Below the pieces are notes generated by a model, which worked only from the letters and a program-made list of their open reading frames with translations, was not told where the DNA came from and did not search any database. Below are positions 55,256 through 63,337 of a stretch of DNA of 64,000 bases, one piece after another. This stretch comes from a virus: the IMG/VR virus record IMGVR_UViG_3300044640_002737, positions 248,001 to 312,000 of that record; one strand, written 5' to 3'. Each line of letters opens with the position of its first letter. Positions within the stretch are counted from its first letter, which is position 1. Position numbers and translations under genes: made by a program.

Positions 55256-55846
55256 TTAATTTGCTGGTTGGGTTAATCCGCCACCTCCGGAATCTGGAGC
55301 AAATATTATAAATCCGTCCTTCTTAATTATTGTTCTCTGACTAGGTTGCATAACATTAGGAGGCAAAGCCATCTCTGGTGCATTTTTTATCTTTGCATCC
55401 AAAAACTTTTTCCTGCCATCGCTAACCTTGAATTTCTTTTGTTCCTGATTATTTCTAAATACCTGATTAGCATTAGTACTAGTATTAGAAGATGCAGCTG
55501 CCTGATTTTTAGCTTTCTTAACATTAAATGTGCTATCTATGGTGCTACTTGTTGGTAGCATCAGAACTCTATTTTGATCTATAGCAAATGGATTACTTAT
55601 ATTATTCAATTTTAACAGTGATCCCATTTTACCCTGATCACCAAATTTGATTGCAGCAATTAAATCGGGTCTCATCTGATAATCATCGCCTACTATGAAA
55701 ACCTCGCTTATCTTAACATTTACGTTGTCATAAGTTATTGACGCTTTAGTTAAATCCCAAATACCATATTTATTTGTATCTAGATCCGGAGATGGATTAA
55801 ATATGGATTTATTTTTTGCTATAGTATCTATTAGAAGAAGTCCCAT
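55256..55846 (-). CDS. LysM-like baseplate protein (gp53-like?)
   Basis: A 196-residue protein. Residues 45-95 (with MRPDLIAAIKFGDQGKM, then LLKLNNISNPFAI and RVLMLP) resemble the LysM-type unit seen in baseplate proteins such as gp53, in which the pattern is arginine-proline-aspartate, a helix, Asn-Gly/Ile and a closing Leu-x-Pro. The C-terminal half is basic, Ala/Asn-rich and probably disordered, ending in a Gly-rich stretch. Gene order between the 621-residue protein and the hub supports a baseplate role. It might bind peptidoglycan during infection or connect wedge and hub. Family call is moderate. Confidence 0.55.
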   Translation of the reverse strand: MGLLLIDTIAKNKSIFNPSPDLDTNKYGIWDLTKASITYDNVNVKISEVFIVGDDYQMRPDLIAAIKFGDQGKMGSLLKLNNISNPFAIDQNRVLMLPTSSTIDSTFNVKKAKNQAAASSNTSTNANQVFRNNQEQKKFKVSDGRKKFLDAKIKNAPEMALPPNVMQPSQRTIIKKDGFIIFAPDSGGGGLTQPAN

Positions 55847-55860
55847 TTTTATTTATTATT

Positions 55861-57726
55861 TTAAGGCTGAGGTATATTAGGTCCTAGCTGATCAGATAAT
55901 TCAGTAGTATATGAATTCATATTCAAATAATTATTTACTGTCTGCTCACTAAGAACATTTCCATTAACATCAGCTTGTGAATTATAAGATTGAGCAGATG
56001 CTGATGTTTCTAAACTAGATTGATAAAGTCTACCATCACCTCTATTGAATATGCTCTCTATTTCACCGCGTTCTCTATCCCTACCATGCAACATCGTAAA
56101 TTTTGCCTTTAATGTAGTTGGGAAATCATCGGGTCCCAATGTATCACCAAAAGATATATCAACACTGTCACAAACAAGATTTCCGATCATTGCTATGGGG
56201 TTACAGGGATTACCTATTGTTAAATGCCATTCACCAATGGGTGCACCAGTAAGTAAACTAGCAGGTGCCTGCCATTTTTCTATAAAATCGGGTAAAACAG
56301 TCAGCTTAAGCAATTTACCAAATCCCTCACCAAATTTACCTGAAAGTTCTTTTATTTTGGAGACGCTTAAACCTTTACCACCTTCAGAGGATTCACTAAC
56401 TATTCTTTCAAACTCTGCTCTTAGATCCTGTATACCATTTCCGTTTGCACCATTCAGTCCAAATCCACCAGTTTCAGAAGCTCCACCAGCAGCTTCAGTA
56501 GCTATTTTTGTGGGATTTGTCAGCTGATCACCATACTCAAGTATAAATTGTAAAGGATCTCTATAGAATGAAGCAAGACCAGCATCACCACCAGGAAATC
56601 CTATTGCTGGAAATGATGAATTATATCTTATATCGGGTGTTAAAAAATTACCATAATTTGTTCCTATTGATAACATGTTACCTAGTATATCAAGCATTGC
56701 TGCCTTTGTATTAACCTCACCTACCGAAGTTAATTCATATTCAAAATTAACAACCAGAGATTCCCATGTGAATTTAAGACCTGTCTCCCTTACCTGTGTT
56801 TGTTTGACAACATCCATAGGTACCCAGATGTATTCGGACAGAAGTCCAGCTGAACCATCCTTTGCTCTATCTCTCAGTCCTCTAACTCTAAGATCATCTA
56901 TGGAAGTATTATTAGGATCAAATGCTATGGCAGAACCCTCTGCGAATGACGATACGCCCTGAGATAATATATCAGTTCCTGTTGCAGTTCTAGCAGCTGA
57001 AGAAAACCATTGGAATGGCAGATCACCAAAGAATCCCTTAGAAAAAGCATCGGATGATTTAATCTCATCCTGAGTTTTTGGTCCCCATTCTAATCCAGTA
57101 GTAAATGATATTAGTTCATTTAAACTATTTCCAGTATTACCACCAAACCATGTTACCGCCTGTGCAACAGGCCTTCCTGCGCCTTCCTTTTTATACGAAT
57201 CTGAATCTTTAATAATAGCAGGTATTGAGAAATTATCTAGTACCGGAGTCGGAAATCTTCTCAGAGTTATCATATAGTTATTAGGTATCGTACCATAATG
57301 CTTAGCATATAAAAAATCTTTCCATGAATATGGAGCTGCTAATCCACCTACTATATCTCTTTCGAAACTAGAACTTAATCCTGCTAGAGTGGAGTCAGCA
57401 CTAGATAGTGAATTCTCCAAACTATTGGTTTGTGATATTAGATATCCCGCTGATGGATTTTTTGATTTTAACGAGGATACTCTCCTGTTATATTGGGCAT
57501 TTTCAGATCTGTAATATGCATCTATGAAATCGTTTTCATTGCTGCCTAAAGAATAAAAAAGAAATTGTCCATATTTACCTGGATTTCTTTTTGCAGCTTC
57601 ATAGAACAAACTTCTTGCGGTTGGACCCTTGAAAGGATTATTGGATCCAAGATTGCTTGCTTTTTCTATGAGGTCCTTTGATATACCTCTCTGTTGTTTT
57701 TCTACTAAATTTGCTGGGCTACCCAT
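55861..57726 (-). CDS. Large tail/baseplate structural protein
   Basis: A 621-residue protein with no recognised family. The N-terminal ~130 residues are helical and Ser/Asn-rich (SRSLFYEAAKRNPGKYGQFL-like). A well-structured alpha/beta body follows with NYMITLRRFPTPVLD (about 147-161) and FTWESLVVNFEYELTS, and the C-terminal third includes a hub-like strand segment, GEWHLTIGNPCNPIAMIG, then DSVDISFGDTLGPDDFPTTLKAKFTM. The latter resembles the beta-sandwich of tube or hub proteins. It heads the baseplate run and is 20 bases downstream of a small gene. Probably a hub- or tube-associated protein; the T4 counterpart is unclear. Confidence 0.6.
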   Translation of the reverse strand: MGSPANLVEKQQRGISKDLIEKASNLGSNNPFKGPTARSLFYEAAKRNPGKYGQFLFYSLGSNENDFIDAYYRSENAQYNRRVSSLKSKNPSAGYLISQTNSLENSLSSADSTLAGLSSSFERDIVGGLAAPYSWKDFLYAKHYGTIPNNYMITLRRFPTPVLDNFSIPAIIKDSDSYKKEGAGRPVAQAVTWFGGNTGNSLNELISFTTGLEWGPKTQDEIKSSDAFSKGFFGDLPFQWFSSAARTATGTDILSQGVSSFAEGSAIAFDPNNTSIDDLRVRGLRDRAKDGSAGLLSEYIWVPMDVVKQTQVRETGLKFTWESLVVNFEYELTSVGEVNTKAAMLDILGNMLSIGTNYGNFLTPDIRYNSSFPAIGFPGGDAGLASFYRDPLQFILEYGDQLTNPTKIATEAAGGASETGGFGLNGANGNGIQDLRAEFERIVSESSEGGKGLSVSKIKELSGKFGEGFGKLLKLTVLPDFIEKWQAPASLLTGAPIGEWHLTIGNPCNPIAMIGNLVCDSVDISFGDTLGPDDFPTTLKAKFTMLHGRDRERGEIESIFNRGDGRLYQSSLETSASAQSYNSQADVNGNVLSEQTVNNYLNMNSYTTELSDQLGPNIPQP

Positions 57727-57745
57727 CTATTATACAAATCTTTTT

Positions 57746-58075
57746 TTAAAGATCTGTGATAGCATACTCGAATTCTTCTGAATATTCTTCTAATAGAATC
57801 TCCAAATTTTCTACAAAATTAGGAGATATATTCTTATAGCATACAAGTATACCGTCACACTTTGTACTATATATTCCTTGTATTATTTTCTTGCGAATAG
57901 TGTAATTTATAATAAATTCTGATTCCACCGAAAGCTCATCTGTGCTATATCCAAGTTCTCTTATTATCTTTGCTATATCAACAACATAAAAATCAGAGCC
58001 ATACGTGGATCTTTTTTTAGCTTCCTTGGGAGAATATCTGGATATGTAGAAATTTATCTTCATTTTACTCTCCAT
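57746..58075 (-). CDS. Hypothetical protein
   Basis: A 109-residue alpha/beta protein (KMKINFYISRYSP at the start, CDGILVCYKNISPNFVENLEILLEE in the C-terminal half). The strand VVDIAKIIRELGYSTDELS suggests a small Rossmann-like or nucleotide-related fold, but no P-loop or catalytic motif is visible. An ATG at codon 5 is an alternative start. It overlaps the preceding 98-residue gene by 11 bases and ends 20 bases before the 621-residue tail gene. Function unknown. Confidence 0.6.
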   Translation of the reverse strand: MESKMKINFYISRYSPKEAKKRSTYGSDFYVVDIAKIIRELGYSTDELSVESEFIINYTIRKKIIQGIYSTKCDGILVCYKNISPNFVENLEILLEEYSEEFEYAITDL

Positions 58076-58361
58076 CTTTTTCTCCTGTATCTAAATTTTT
58101 CCAGTCCTTAGAAGAAAGAAGCGAGGTAAATGCATTATATTCATCCTTGCTATCGTGATAAAAATTAATATTCTCAGAGTTGTCAGAATTACCTGTCCTT
58201 TCTCTATCTTTTTTTAATTGATCATTCTTGATTCTCTGCAAATTTAATCTATGTGTATTCTGGCCTTCCTCAATTCTTGATCCAACCGATGTCTTTTTAA
58301 TCGTATCTAAAAGACCATACTGTCTCAATAATTTTCTTCTCTCTCTTCTATTAGCGCTCAT
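58065..58361 (-). CDS. Small basic hypothetical protein
   Basis: A 98-residue protein with a basic N-terminus (NRRERRKLLRQYG), a helical middle rich in Arg, Gln and Lys, and an acidic C-terminus. No known domain. The basic helix could bind nucleic acid or act as an assembly peptide, but nothing decides it. It follows the Nudix gene by 11 bases and overlaps the next gene, so the three are likely one transcript. Confidence 0.6.
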   Translation of the reverse strand: MSANRRERRKLLRQYGLLDTIKKTSVGSRIEEGQNTHRLNLQRIKNDQLKKDRERTGNSDNSENINFYHDSKDEYNAFTSLLSSKDWKNLDTGEKDGE

Positions 58362-58372
58362 AATATATAAAA

Positions 58373-58957
58373 TTAAATATCTACTGAAAATCCTTTATCC
58401 TTACCAAAAACTGAATCGTCCCTATTATATAGGTCCATACCAACAACAAACTTAAAAAGCTTTAGAAATAATGCTGGTATAAAAACATCCTGCGATTTAA
58501 CAACATCGTTAGCTGGGATAAAAGTAAATTCTGCCATTTTTTCCTGTTTAGAGCCGTCAGTTTCAGCTTCTCCTTTTTTAATATCTGTAACGTTAACAGC
58601 AAAGCATGGATATTCTTTTTGTACGAACTTATTGGATGTAACAGTTCCCAGAAAATACCATTTCGAACTATCTTCAACATCATATCCGGATTCCTCTTTT
58701 AGCTCCCTTTTAGCTGTAGCTAAATAATCAGGATCTTCATCATCACACGTTCCGGTAATTAAACTCGTAGTATTACCACCTTCTCTAAAAAGATTAGGTT
58801 CTTTGATAACCCCTAACATCAGGGGTAAACCTTGATCATCCGAAATGAACGGTAAAATCATAACAGTTTCGACTGTTGAAACTATACCTGCTTTACCCTC
58901 CCTTTCAACAACCTTAAATTTGGGAGCTTCGTAGCAAACTTTATCTTTATTTTTCAT
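58373..58957 (-). CDS. Nudix hydrolase
   Basis: A 194-residue protein with the Nudix core: a Gly (in TGTCDDEDPD), then ATAKRELKEESGY (about residues 82-94), giving the REL-x-EE-x-G signature that binds metal and cleaves nucleoside diphosphate derivatives. The spacing between the first Gly and the REL box is one residue longer than the canonical motif. Strands before and after (VETVMILPFISDD, YFLGTVTSNKF) complete the fold. T4 NudE hydrolyses ADP-ribose and related compounds, but the substrate here cannot be told. It overlaps the end of the upstream 221-residue gene by 11 bases. Confidence 0.8.
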   Translation of the reverse strand: MKNKDKVCYEAPKFKVVEREGKAGIVSTVETVMILPFISDDQGLPLMLGVIKEPNLFREGGNTTSLITGTCDDEDPDYLATAKRELKEESGYDVEDSSKWYFLGTVTSNKFVQKEYPCFAVNVTDIKKGEAETDGSKQEKMAEFTFIPANDVVKSQDVFIPALFLKLFKFVVGMDLYNRDDSVFGKDKGFSVDI

Positions 58958-59612
58958 TGGTGCTATTATTTCTTCTTCTATTTGTTACTATAGGCTCCTT
59001 ATCTGAATCATTAGATTTGCTTGATGCTGTATAATAGGATTTTCTTATTGATTCGCCTAGCGATCTCTTAATGTCATCTATATTAACATCATCCAAAACA
59101 AAATCAACTATTTCCTTCTCAGCATCATCGAATGAAAGACATAGAACACTATATAAATCCTTTGATGGTAAATTTAATTTAAGCTTTATTGAAACCTCAA
59201 CAGCATTTTTTTTCTGCTTTTTTAATAGCTTATATATCGGTGATTCGTCGAATGATACATTTGGCTGATCCGAATATTGGATCGACGTAACCATCGGTTC
59301 TGACTTGGGCCTAGGTAACTCATGATTTACAGTGGGTGGTTCAGGAATTCTAGTATTTGCTGGAAACCATACCATATACTCATCCAGTAAATTCAAATTT
59401 ATTCTTTTACCGCTATTAAAAAGTATAAAAACATCTTCACCATTTGAATTTATGTTCTTGTATGTCTCAGTTACTGACATATCCTCACCTTTTATCCATT
59501 GAAACTCCATTCCGGAGTACTTTGCAATAGCATCTTCCAAAGTTTCCTGACTTATCTCCATTTTTTTCTTTTTATTAGATTTTTTAGAAAAGAGATTTAA
59601 AATATTAATCAT
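58947..59612 (-). CDS. Hypothetical protein
   Basis: A 221-residue protein with a Lys-rich N-terminus, a possible internal start at codon 18 (MEISQETLEDAIAKYSG), a central part with Trp and Phe-rich strands (VFILFNSGKRINLNLLDEY), and a C-terminal helical region (DVNIDDIKRSLGESIRKSYY). The last ~25 residues are polar and likely disordered. No family recognised. The start is preceded by an AAAATAAAAT-type leader. It sits between a 91-residue gene and the Nudix hydrolase. Confidence 0.6.
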   Translation of the reverse strand: MINILNLFSKKSNKKKKMEISQETLEDAIAKYSGMEFQWIKGEDMSVTETYKNINSNGEDVFILFNSGKRINLNLLDEYMVWFPANTRIPEPPTVNHELPRPKSEPMVTSIQYSDQPNVSFDESPIYKLLKKQKKNAVEVSIKLKLNLPSKDLYSVLCLSFDDAEKEIVDFVLDDVNIDDIKRSLGESIRKSYYTASSKSNDSDKEPIVTNRRRNNSTNEK

Positions 59613-59614
59613 CT

Positions 59615-59890
59615 TTATTTTATTTTAGATCTGTTATTGGTATTTGTTTCTATAGTCAGCTCAGTAAATCCAAGGGTTTTATAATATGCGATATGCGATA
59701 TAAGATCATTTAAAGTTATCCATGATGATTCACCCCTTAATTTTTTACGGGAGTCATAATACCAAACCTCTATAATATTATCCATGATAGGATCAGAATG
59801 TCTTCGAATCTCTATTATGCTATATCCTTTAATTTTTTTAATAAATATTACCTGGTTGTATTCAAGGTAAAAATTAAGAGCTAAGTCCAT
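59615..59890 (-). CDS. Small hypothetical protein
   Basis: A 91-residue alpha/beta protein with aromatic strands (NQVIFIKKIKGYSIIEIRRH; IIEVWYYDSRKKLRG) and a helix (WITLNDLISHIAYYKTLGF). No motif. It stops two bases before the next start and is likely cotranscribed with it. Confidence 0.55.
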   Translation of the reverse strand: MDLALNFYLEYNQVIFIKKIKGYSIIEIRRHSDPIMDNIIEVWYYDSRKKLRGESSWITLNDLISHIAYYKTLGFTELTIETNTNNRSKIK

Positions 59891-59928
59891 CAGGAATTAT
59901 AGTCGAAGTAAATACTTTTTGTTTCGTA

Positions 59929-60864
59929 TTATAGATCGGGAGAGATTTCTCGGATTTTTTCGGGAGAAATGTACTCGGCTATTAATTTCTTTATATCCTT
60001 CACATATGATATACCTGCTCTCCCGGAGTCAGATATATTAGGATCCTCAGATTTAGAGTCATTTTTAAAATCAGAATTTATAACTTCAAGGTAATGCGAG
60101 TATAAATTTTCTCTATCCATATTGCTTTCCAACCCAATAGGTCTTTTTAATAGATATCTGTGATATGGATCATTCTTAATTTTTTTGAAATCCGTTTCTA
60201 TTTCTTTTTTGCAGATGCCGGAAATATCAGAAATCAAATTTATACCATCATTTGCTGGTGTTATCTCTATTCCCGGTGTCGGTGAGTTTGTATCCAAGTA
60301 AAATTTGGTTGTACCTATCATATCGCTGTTACTCCTCTTCTTATATGAAATAAAAATACCGGTGTCCAAAGTTATCTCGTATTCATTATCTGATATCTTC
60401 TCAATACTGTTAATTTTAATATCTAGACCAAGCATGTCCAATAAAGTGGATATATCATCGGAAACCCCATCTATAACTCTCTTGTCACCCGAGGAAGTAT
60501 TGATTCTATATGAATCAAATCCCTCTATAAAGTCTTCCACTATAATTCTATTTTCAGGTCGATTAAACCATTTTGAATCCGGTGATATCGTTAATATGTA
60601 GTTATCATCCAATTTTTTTATCTCAATTGCATCCTTGGGTATCCAAATATCACACTCTGTGTCGCCAAAAGACAATAACACGGACGTTCCAGAGTCTTTC
60701 CTAATGAATATCTTACCATTTTCATCTTCCTCTGTGGTGCAATCTAATGCAGATATTTCATACCCATCAGTCATATAAGGTTTTATACCGGGTACATTAT
60801 ATTCTTGGCTCGTATCAGATTCTGATAAATTGAATTGTGAAAATTTTACTACTCTATGTCTCAT
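59929..60864 (-). CDS. Hypothetical protein with capsid-targeting-like N-terminus
   Basis: A 311-residue protein. It starts MRHRVVKFSQFNLSESDTS, in which F-x-x-F followed by LSE resembles the T4 capsid-targeting peptide with a prohead-protease site. Beyond it the protein is acidic and beta-rich (DGYEISALDC, GTSVLLSFGDTECDIWIPKD) with a helical C-terminal third (GRAGISYVKDIKKLIAEYIS). No domain recognised. It lies seven bases after the 143-residue gene that follows a promoter octamer. A head-internal protein is one option; this is inference. Confidence 0.6.
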   Translation of the reverse strand: MRHRVVKFSQFNLSESDTSQEYNVPGIKPYMTDGYEISALDCTTEEDENGKIFIRKDSGTSVLLSFGDTECDIWIPKDAIEIKKLDDNYILTISPDSKWFNRPENRIIVEDFIEGFDSYRINTSSGDKRVIDGVSDDISTLLDMLGLDIKINSIEKISDNEYEITLDTGIFISYKKRSNSDMIGTTKFYLDTNSPTPGIEITPANDGINLISDISGICKKEIETDFKKIKNDPYHRYLLKRPIGLESNMDRENLYSHYLEVINSDFKNDSKSEDPNISDSGRAGISYVKDIKKLIAEYISPEKIREISPDL

Positions 60865-60871
60865 CTTTAAA

Positions 60872-61303
60872 TTATTTTCCGAACTCCACGGTTATTTCAA
60901 AATTCTTAGGATCCGTCGAGTTTCTCATATTGATAGATACATTTGTTGGATATGACGGTATTGTATTTTCCTTGGCATCAATTTTAAGCTGACTAAAGTC
61001 TATAGTTTTACCAGGTATTAGATCTATATCAAACTCCTTGTCTTCGTTTGGGTGATCGTCAACCATAAACTCAAGCTCAACCGAACTAACACTAAAATTC
61101 ATTCCCTCTATCCCAGATTTATTAACAACAAGATCAACTGAATAATCAATAAAAACTTTAGCATCAGAAATATCAGCATACTCCTCCGGTCTATCATATA
61201 TGTCCACGTCAATATACTTTAATTCAACTCCGAATGAGTAATCGTTATATTTAGCACCTTTAGAACTACCAGCGAATGCAGCATAATCATATATTTTAGC
61301 CAT
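60872..61303 (-). CDS. Hypothetical beta-rich protein
   Basis: A 143-residue acidic protein made largely of alternating strands (VELKYIDVDIYD, AKVFIDYSVDLVVN, SVSSVELEFMVDD, NFEITVEFGK), compatible with a jelly-roll or Ig-like fold. No catalytic motif. It has a GATATATA octamer 24 bases upstream and diverges from the plus-strand gene beginning at 61390. Possibly a small virion decoration or scaffold component; not decidable. Confidence 0.6.
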   Translation of the reverse strand: MAKIYDYAAFAGSSKGAKYNDYSFGVELKYIDVDIYDRPEEYADISDAKVFIDYSVDLVVNKSGIEGMNFSVSSVELEFMVDDHPNEDKEFDIDLIPGKTIDFSQLKIDAKENTIPSYPTNVSINMRNSTDPKNFEITVEFGK

Positions 61304-61327
61304 ATTTGAATTTTATTTTAGTTATTG

Positions 61328-61335
61328 TATATATC
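61328..61335 (-). promoter_or_regulatory. GATATATA promoter-like octamer (divergent region)
   Basis: Minus-strand GATATATA, 24 bases before the ATG at 61303, in an 86-base divergent gap. Confidence 0.6.
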
Positions 61336-61358
61336 ATTCGTAACTTTTTATCTAGTCA

Positions 61359-61366
61359 AATATATA
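61359..61366 (+). promoter_or_regulatory. Variant promoter-like octamer AATATATA
   Basis: AATATATA on the plus strand, 23 bases before the ATG at 61390. It differs from the minus-strand octamer by one base and has the same spacing, fitting a divergent promoter pair. Confidence 0.4.
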
Positions 61367-61389
61367 AAATAAGATTCCATTTAAAAGAA

Positions 61390-62115
61390 ATGAAAAATAT
61401 AAGTCCAATTTGGTTCATAAAAGAACCGATCGATCAGGAGCACAAAGAGTATATCCTACTGGATTATCTAAAAGAGCTCAGTAAAAATTTAAACTCTGGG
61501 AATTGCTACTCCACGCTAAGGGAGGTTTCTAGATTACTTAGAATATTAACAAATTTTAAATCAAAAAATTCGGTGGAATTAAAATCATTCAATGGGTGGA
61601 AACCCGAGGATAGAGATATTATAGCCAATTTTAAATTTAATGCCCTTGACGAACCAACTCAGGAGAAGATATTAAATATAGTAGATAGCTCATTGGAAAC
61701 ATTATATGAATATTCAGAAATATGTATGGATATACTAAAGGATGAGGAATCAAAGATAAAAATATTTGAGGTTGAAACGGAAATAGAAAAGAATTCTACC
61801 AAAAAACCAAATTCAGGAATTCTTATAATTAGAAACATGATAAACGATAAAATCATACCTTATCATTGGCAAGGATCATTAACGATGAAAACCGATGATG
61901 GAGACAAGGAAATATGTATATTAAAAAGAATATATTTAAAGAATTCCAAATTTTCTCTAAATTATGAATACATCTATCATGAAATATTGGCTGAGGCTAA
62001 TCTAGAAAAAAAATCATCTCCGAGTCTATATGTAATTCAGATATATGAAAATTTTGAGGAAAATTCAGAAATATATAGATTAGCAAAAGAAAAATTCATA
62101 GAAAAAATATCATAA
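61390..62115 (+). CDS. Hypothetical plus-strand protein
   Basis: From the ATG at 61390 (MKNISPIWFIKEPID) the protein has 241 residues; an upstream frame to 61306 would cover the divergent promoter gap and is less likely. It is helical and acidic, with LLDYLKELSKNLNSGNCYSTL near the start and ETEIEKNS followed by a beta-rich C-terminal third. No recognised domain. It is one of only two good plus-strand genes and has its own terminator hairpin, so it is expressed apart from the minus-strand operons. Confidence 0.65.
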   Translation: MKNISPIWFIKEPIDQEHKEYILLDYLKELSKNLNSGNCYSTLREVSRLLRILTNFKSKNSVELKSFNGWKPEDRDIIANFKFNALDEPTQEKILNIVDSSLETLYEYSEICMDILKDEESKIKIFEVETEIEKNSTKKPNSGILIIRNMINDKIIPYHWQGSLTMKTDDGDKEICILKRIYLKNSKFSLNYEYIYHEILAEANLEKKSSPSLYVIQIYENFEENSEIYRLAKEKFIEKIS

Positions 62116-62149
62116 AAAAGGCTTCGTTTAAAAACGAAGCCTTTTTTTT
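62114..62149. terminator. Strong bidirectional terminator hairpin
   Basis: A stem of GGCTTCGTTT with AAACGAAGCC, flanked by an A-run before and a T-run after (AAAAAAGG ... CCTTTTTTTT), so it can stop transcripts from both sides. It sits between the plus-strand gene and the convergent minus-strand 115-residue gene. Confidence 0.92.
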
Positions 62150-62164
62150 ATACTTATATTAGAT

Positions 62165-62512
62165 TTAAAAATCACTAAGATTTTTTATAAATGAATAGCC
62201 TGAATTGTTAGCGGATTCACTAGTATCCATATTAAAAACATTTCCAAATTGCTGAGCATCTACTTCACCTTGCTTTCCGTCCATATCTATTCTATAAGCA
62301 GGTACATCTATTTTGGATTTATTACCAAATACAGAATCTGCATATCCAACAAAATCAAAAGCTGGTTCTCTTTTTATTACTGAAAGACCCGTTCTATCAC
62401 TGGAATCTTTTTGATTGTCCGCTGCGAAAGGTTTATAGGTATCGTCATGTACTTTACCTAAAAATTGTTTATAATCAAGAACCTCTCTTTTTTCTACGTC
62501 CTGTACGTTCAT
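62165..62512 (-). CDS. Small hypothetical protein
   Basis: A 115-residue acidic protein, Asp/Asn/Ser-rich with little predicted secondary structure. The segment VLDYKQFLGKVHDD at 11-24 shares the F-containing style of the targeting-like N-termini but lacks an Ile/Leu-x-Glu site. No known domain. It is 111 bases downstream of the 220-residue gene and ends in the shared bidirectional terminator. Function unknown. Confidence 0.6.
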   Translation of the reverse strand: MNVQDVEKREVLDYKQFLGKVHDDTYKPFAADNQKDSSDRTGLSVIKREPAFDFVGYADSVFGNKSKIDVPAYRIDMDGKQGEVDAQQFGNVFNMDTSESANNSGYSFIKNLSDF

Positions 62513-62597
62513 ATTCTATAATTTTATTTTTTACATAAACCGAAACAAACAATACCGAAGGTCATTTTGGTTATTAAATTGCAAATAGTTTTCATAA

Positions 62598-62632
62598 TTT
62601 ATTTTATTTTATTTTATTTTATTTTATTTTTT
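62598..62632. repeat. ATTTT pentanucleotide microsatellite
   Basis: Six exact ATTTT units (62601-62630) run from the stop codon of the 220-residue gene into the spacer. The same AAAAT-type unit appears in shorter form before phoH and other starts. Confidence 0.9.
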
Positions 62633-63286
62633 AGCTCCTGCCACAAAACCGTCCCAAATTCCAGATAACGTATCCAATACGCCACCGCCACCATTTTCTT
62701 TTTTATCAGAAGTTATGTTTCTTGCAGAAGCCGATGTTGGATAAGCTTTAGAAGCTTTTTGTAAAAATTCACCCTTAAATGCTTCTTTTTCTTTATCGCT
62801 TAATGATGAGATAGTTTTTGCTCCTATAGGTTCATCAGAAAATGCGGACATGAAAAATGCTGTTAATTTTTCTTTACCTAATTCACCTTGTAGGGATTCT
62901 CTAATAGTTGAGTACATCCATCCGTTAGGTTCCAAACCAAAAGGCTCGATTAGTGAATCCATACCTTTCCTTTGTATATATTCCTGAACAGCCTGAGCTA
63001 GTCTAGGTGCTAGAAATTCTGCATTTGCATTTTCACCAGTTATTAAACCTGGCATTTCTTTAAATTCTATTGAATCTACTAATTCCTGTATAATAATAGA
63101 AAATTTTGAATTTTCCTTAACCCCTATTTTTTCCATTAGCACTGCTGCTAATTTTTGTTTAAGTGTTTTAATAAATCCAGTTCCTAATGAGGGTATAACC
63201 TTACCAAGTATTCCTGAAATATCTATATTCTCATCTAAAGATATAGCATTGCTCTTAAATTGATCTAGTCTAAGTATTCTCTGCAT
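62624..63286 (-). CDS. Hypothetical protein with targeting-like N-terminus
   Basis: A 220-residue, mostly helical protein (LPRLAQAVQEYIQRKGMDSLI-like stretches, KEKLTAFFMSAFSDEP). It begins MQRILRLDQFKSNAISLDENID; LDE could be a prohead-protease site as in T4 internal proteins, although the first residues fit less well than the other candidates. The C-terminus is Gly-rich then ends SGIWDGFVAGAKK. No enzymatic motif. A GATATATA octamer lies 19 bases upstream. The stop codon is part of a pentanucleotide microsatellite. Function unknown. Confidence 0.6.
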   Translation of the reverse strand: MQRILRLDQFKSNAISLDENIDISGILGKVIPSLGTGFIKTLKQKLAAVLMEKIGVKENSKFSIIIQELVDSIEFKEMPGLITGENANAEFLAPRLAQAVQEYIQRKGMDSLIEPFGLEPNGWMYSTIRESLQGELGKEKLTAFFMSAFSDEPIGAKTISSLSDKEKEAFKGEFLQKASKAYPTSASARNITSDKKENGGGGVLDTLSGIWDGFVAGAKK

Positions 63287-63305
63287 CTTATTTTTTTATT
63301 TAAAC

Positions 63306-63313
63306 TATATATC
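63306..63313 (-). promoter_or_regulatory. GATATATA promoter-like octamer
   Basis: Minus-strand GATATATA, 19 bases before the ATG at 63286, in the 51-base gap after the asparagine synthetase gene. Confidence 0.6.
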
Positions 63314-63337
63314 CAATCAGAAAATAATAAACATTCA

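Noticed and set aside
56045-56527. 160-codon plus-strand frame inside the 621-residue tail gene
   Set aside because: Low-complexity Ser/Pro/Leu translation typical of an antisense shadow.
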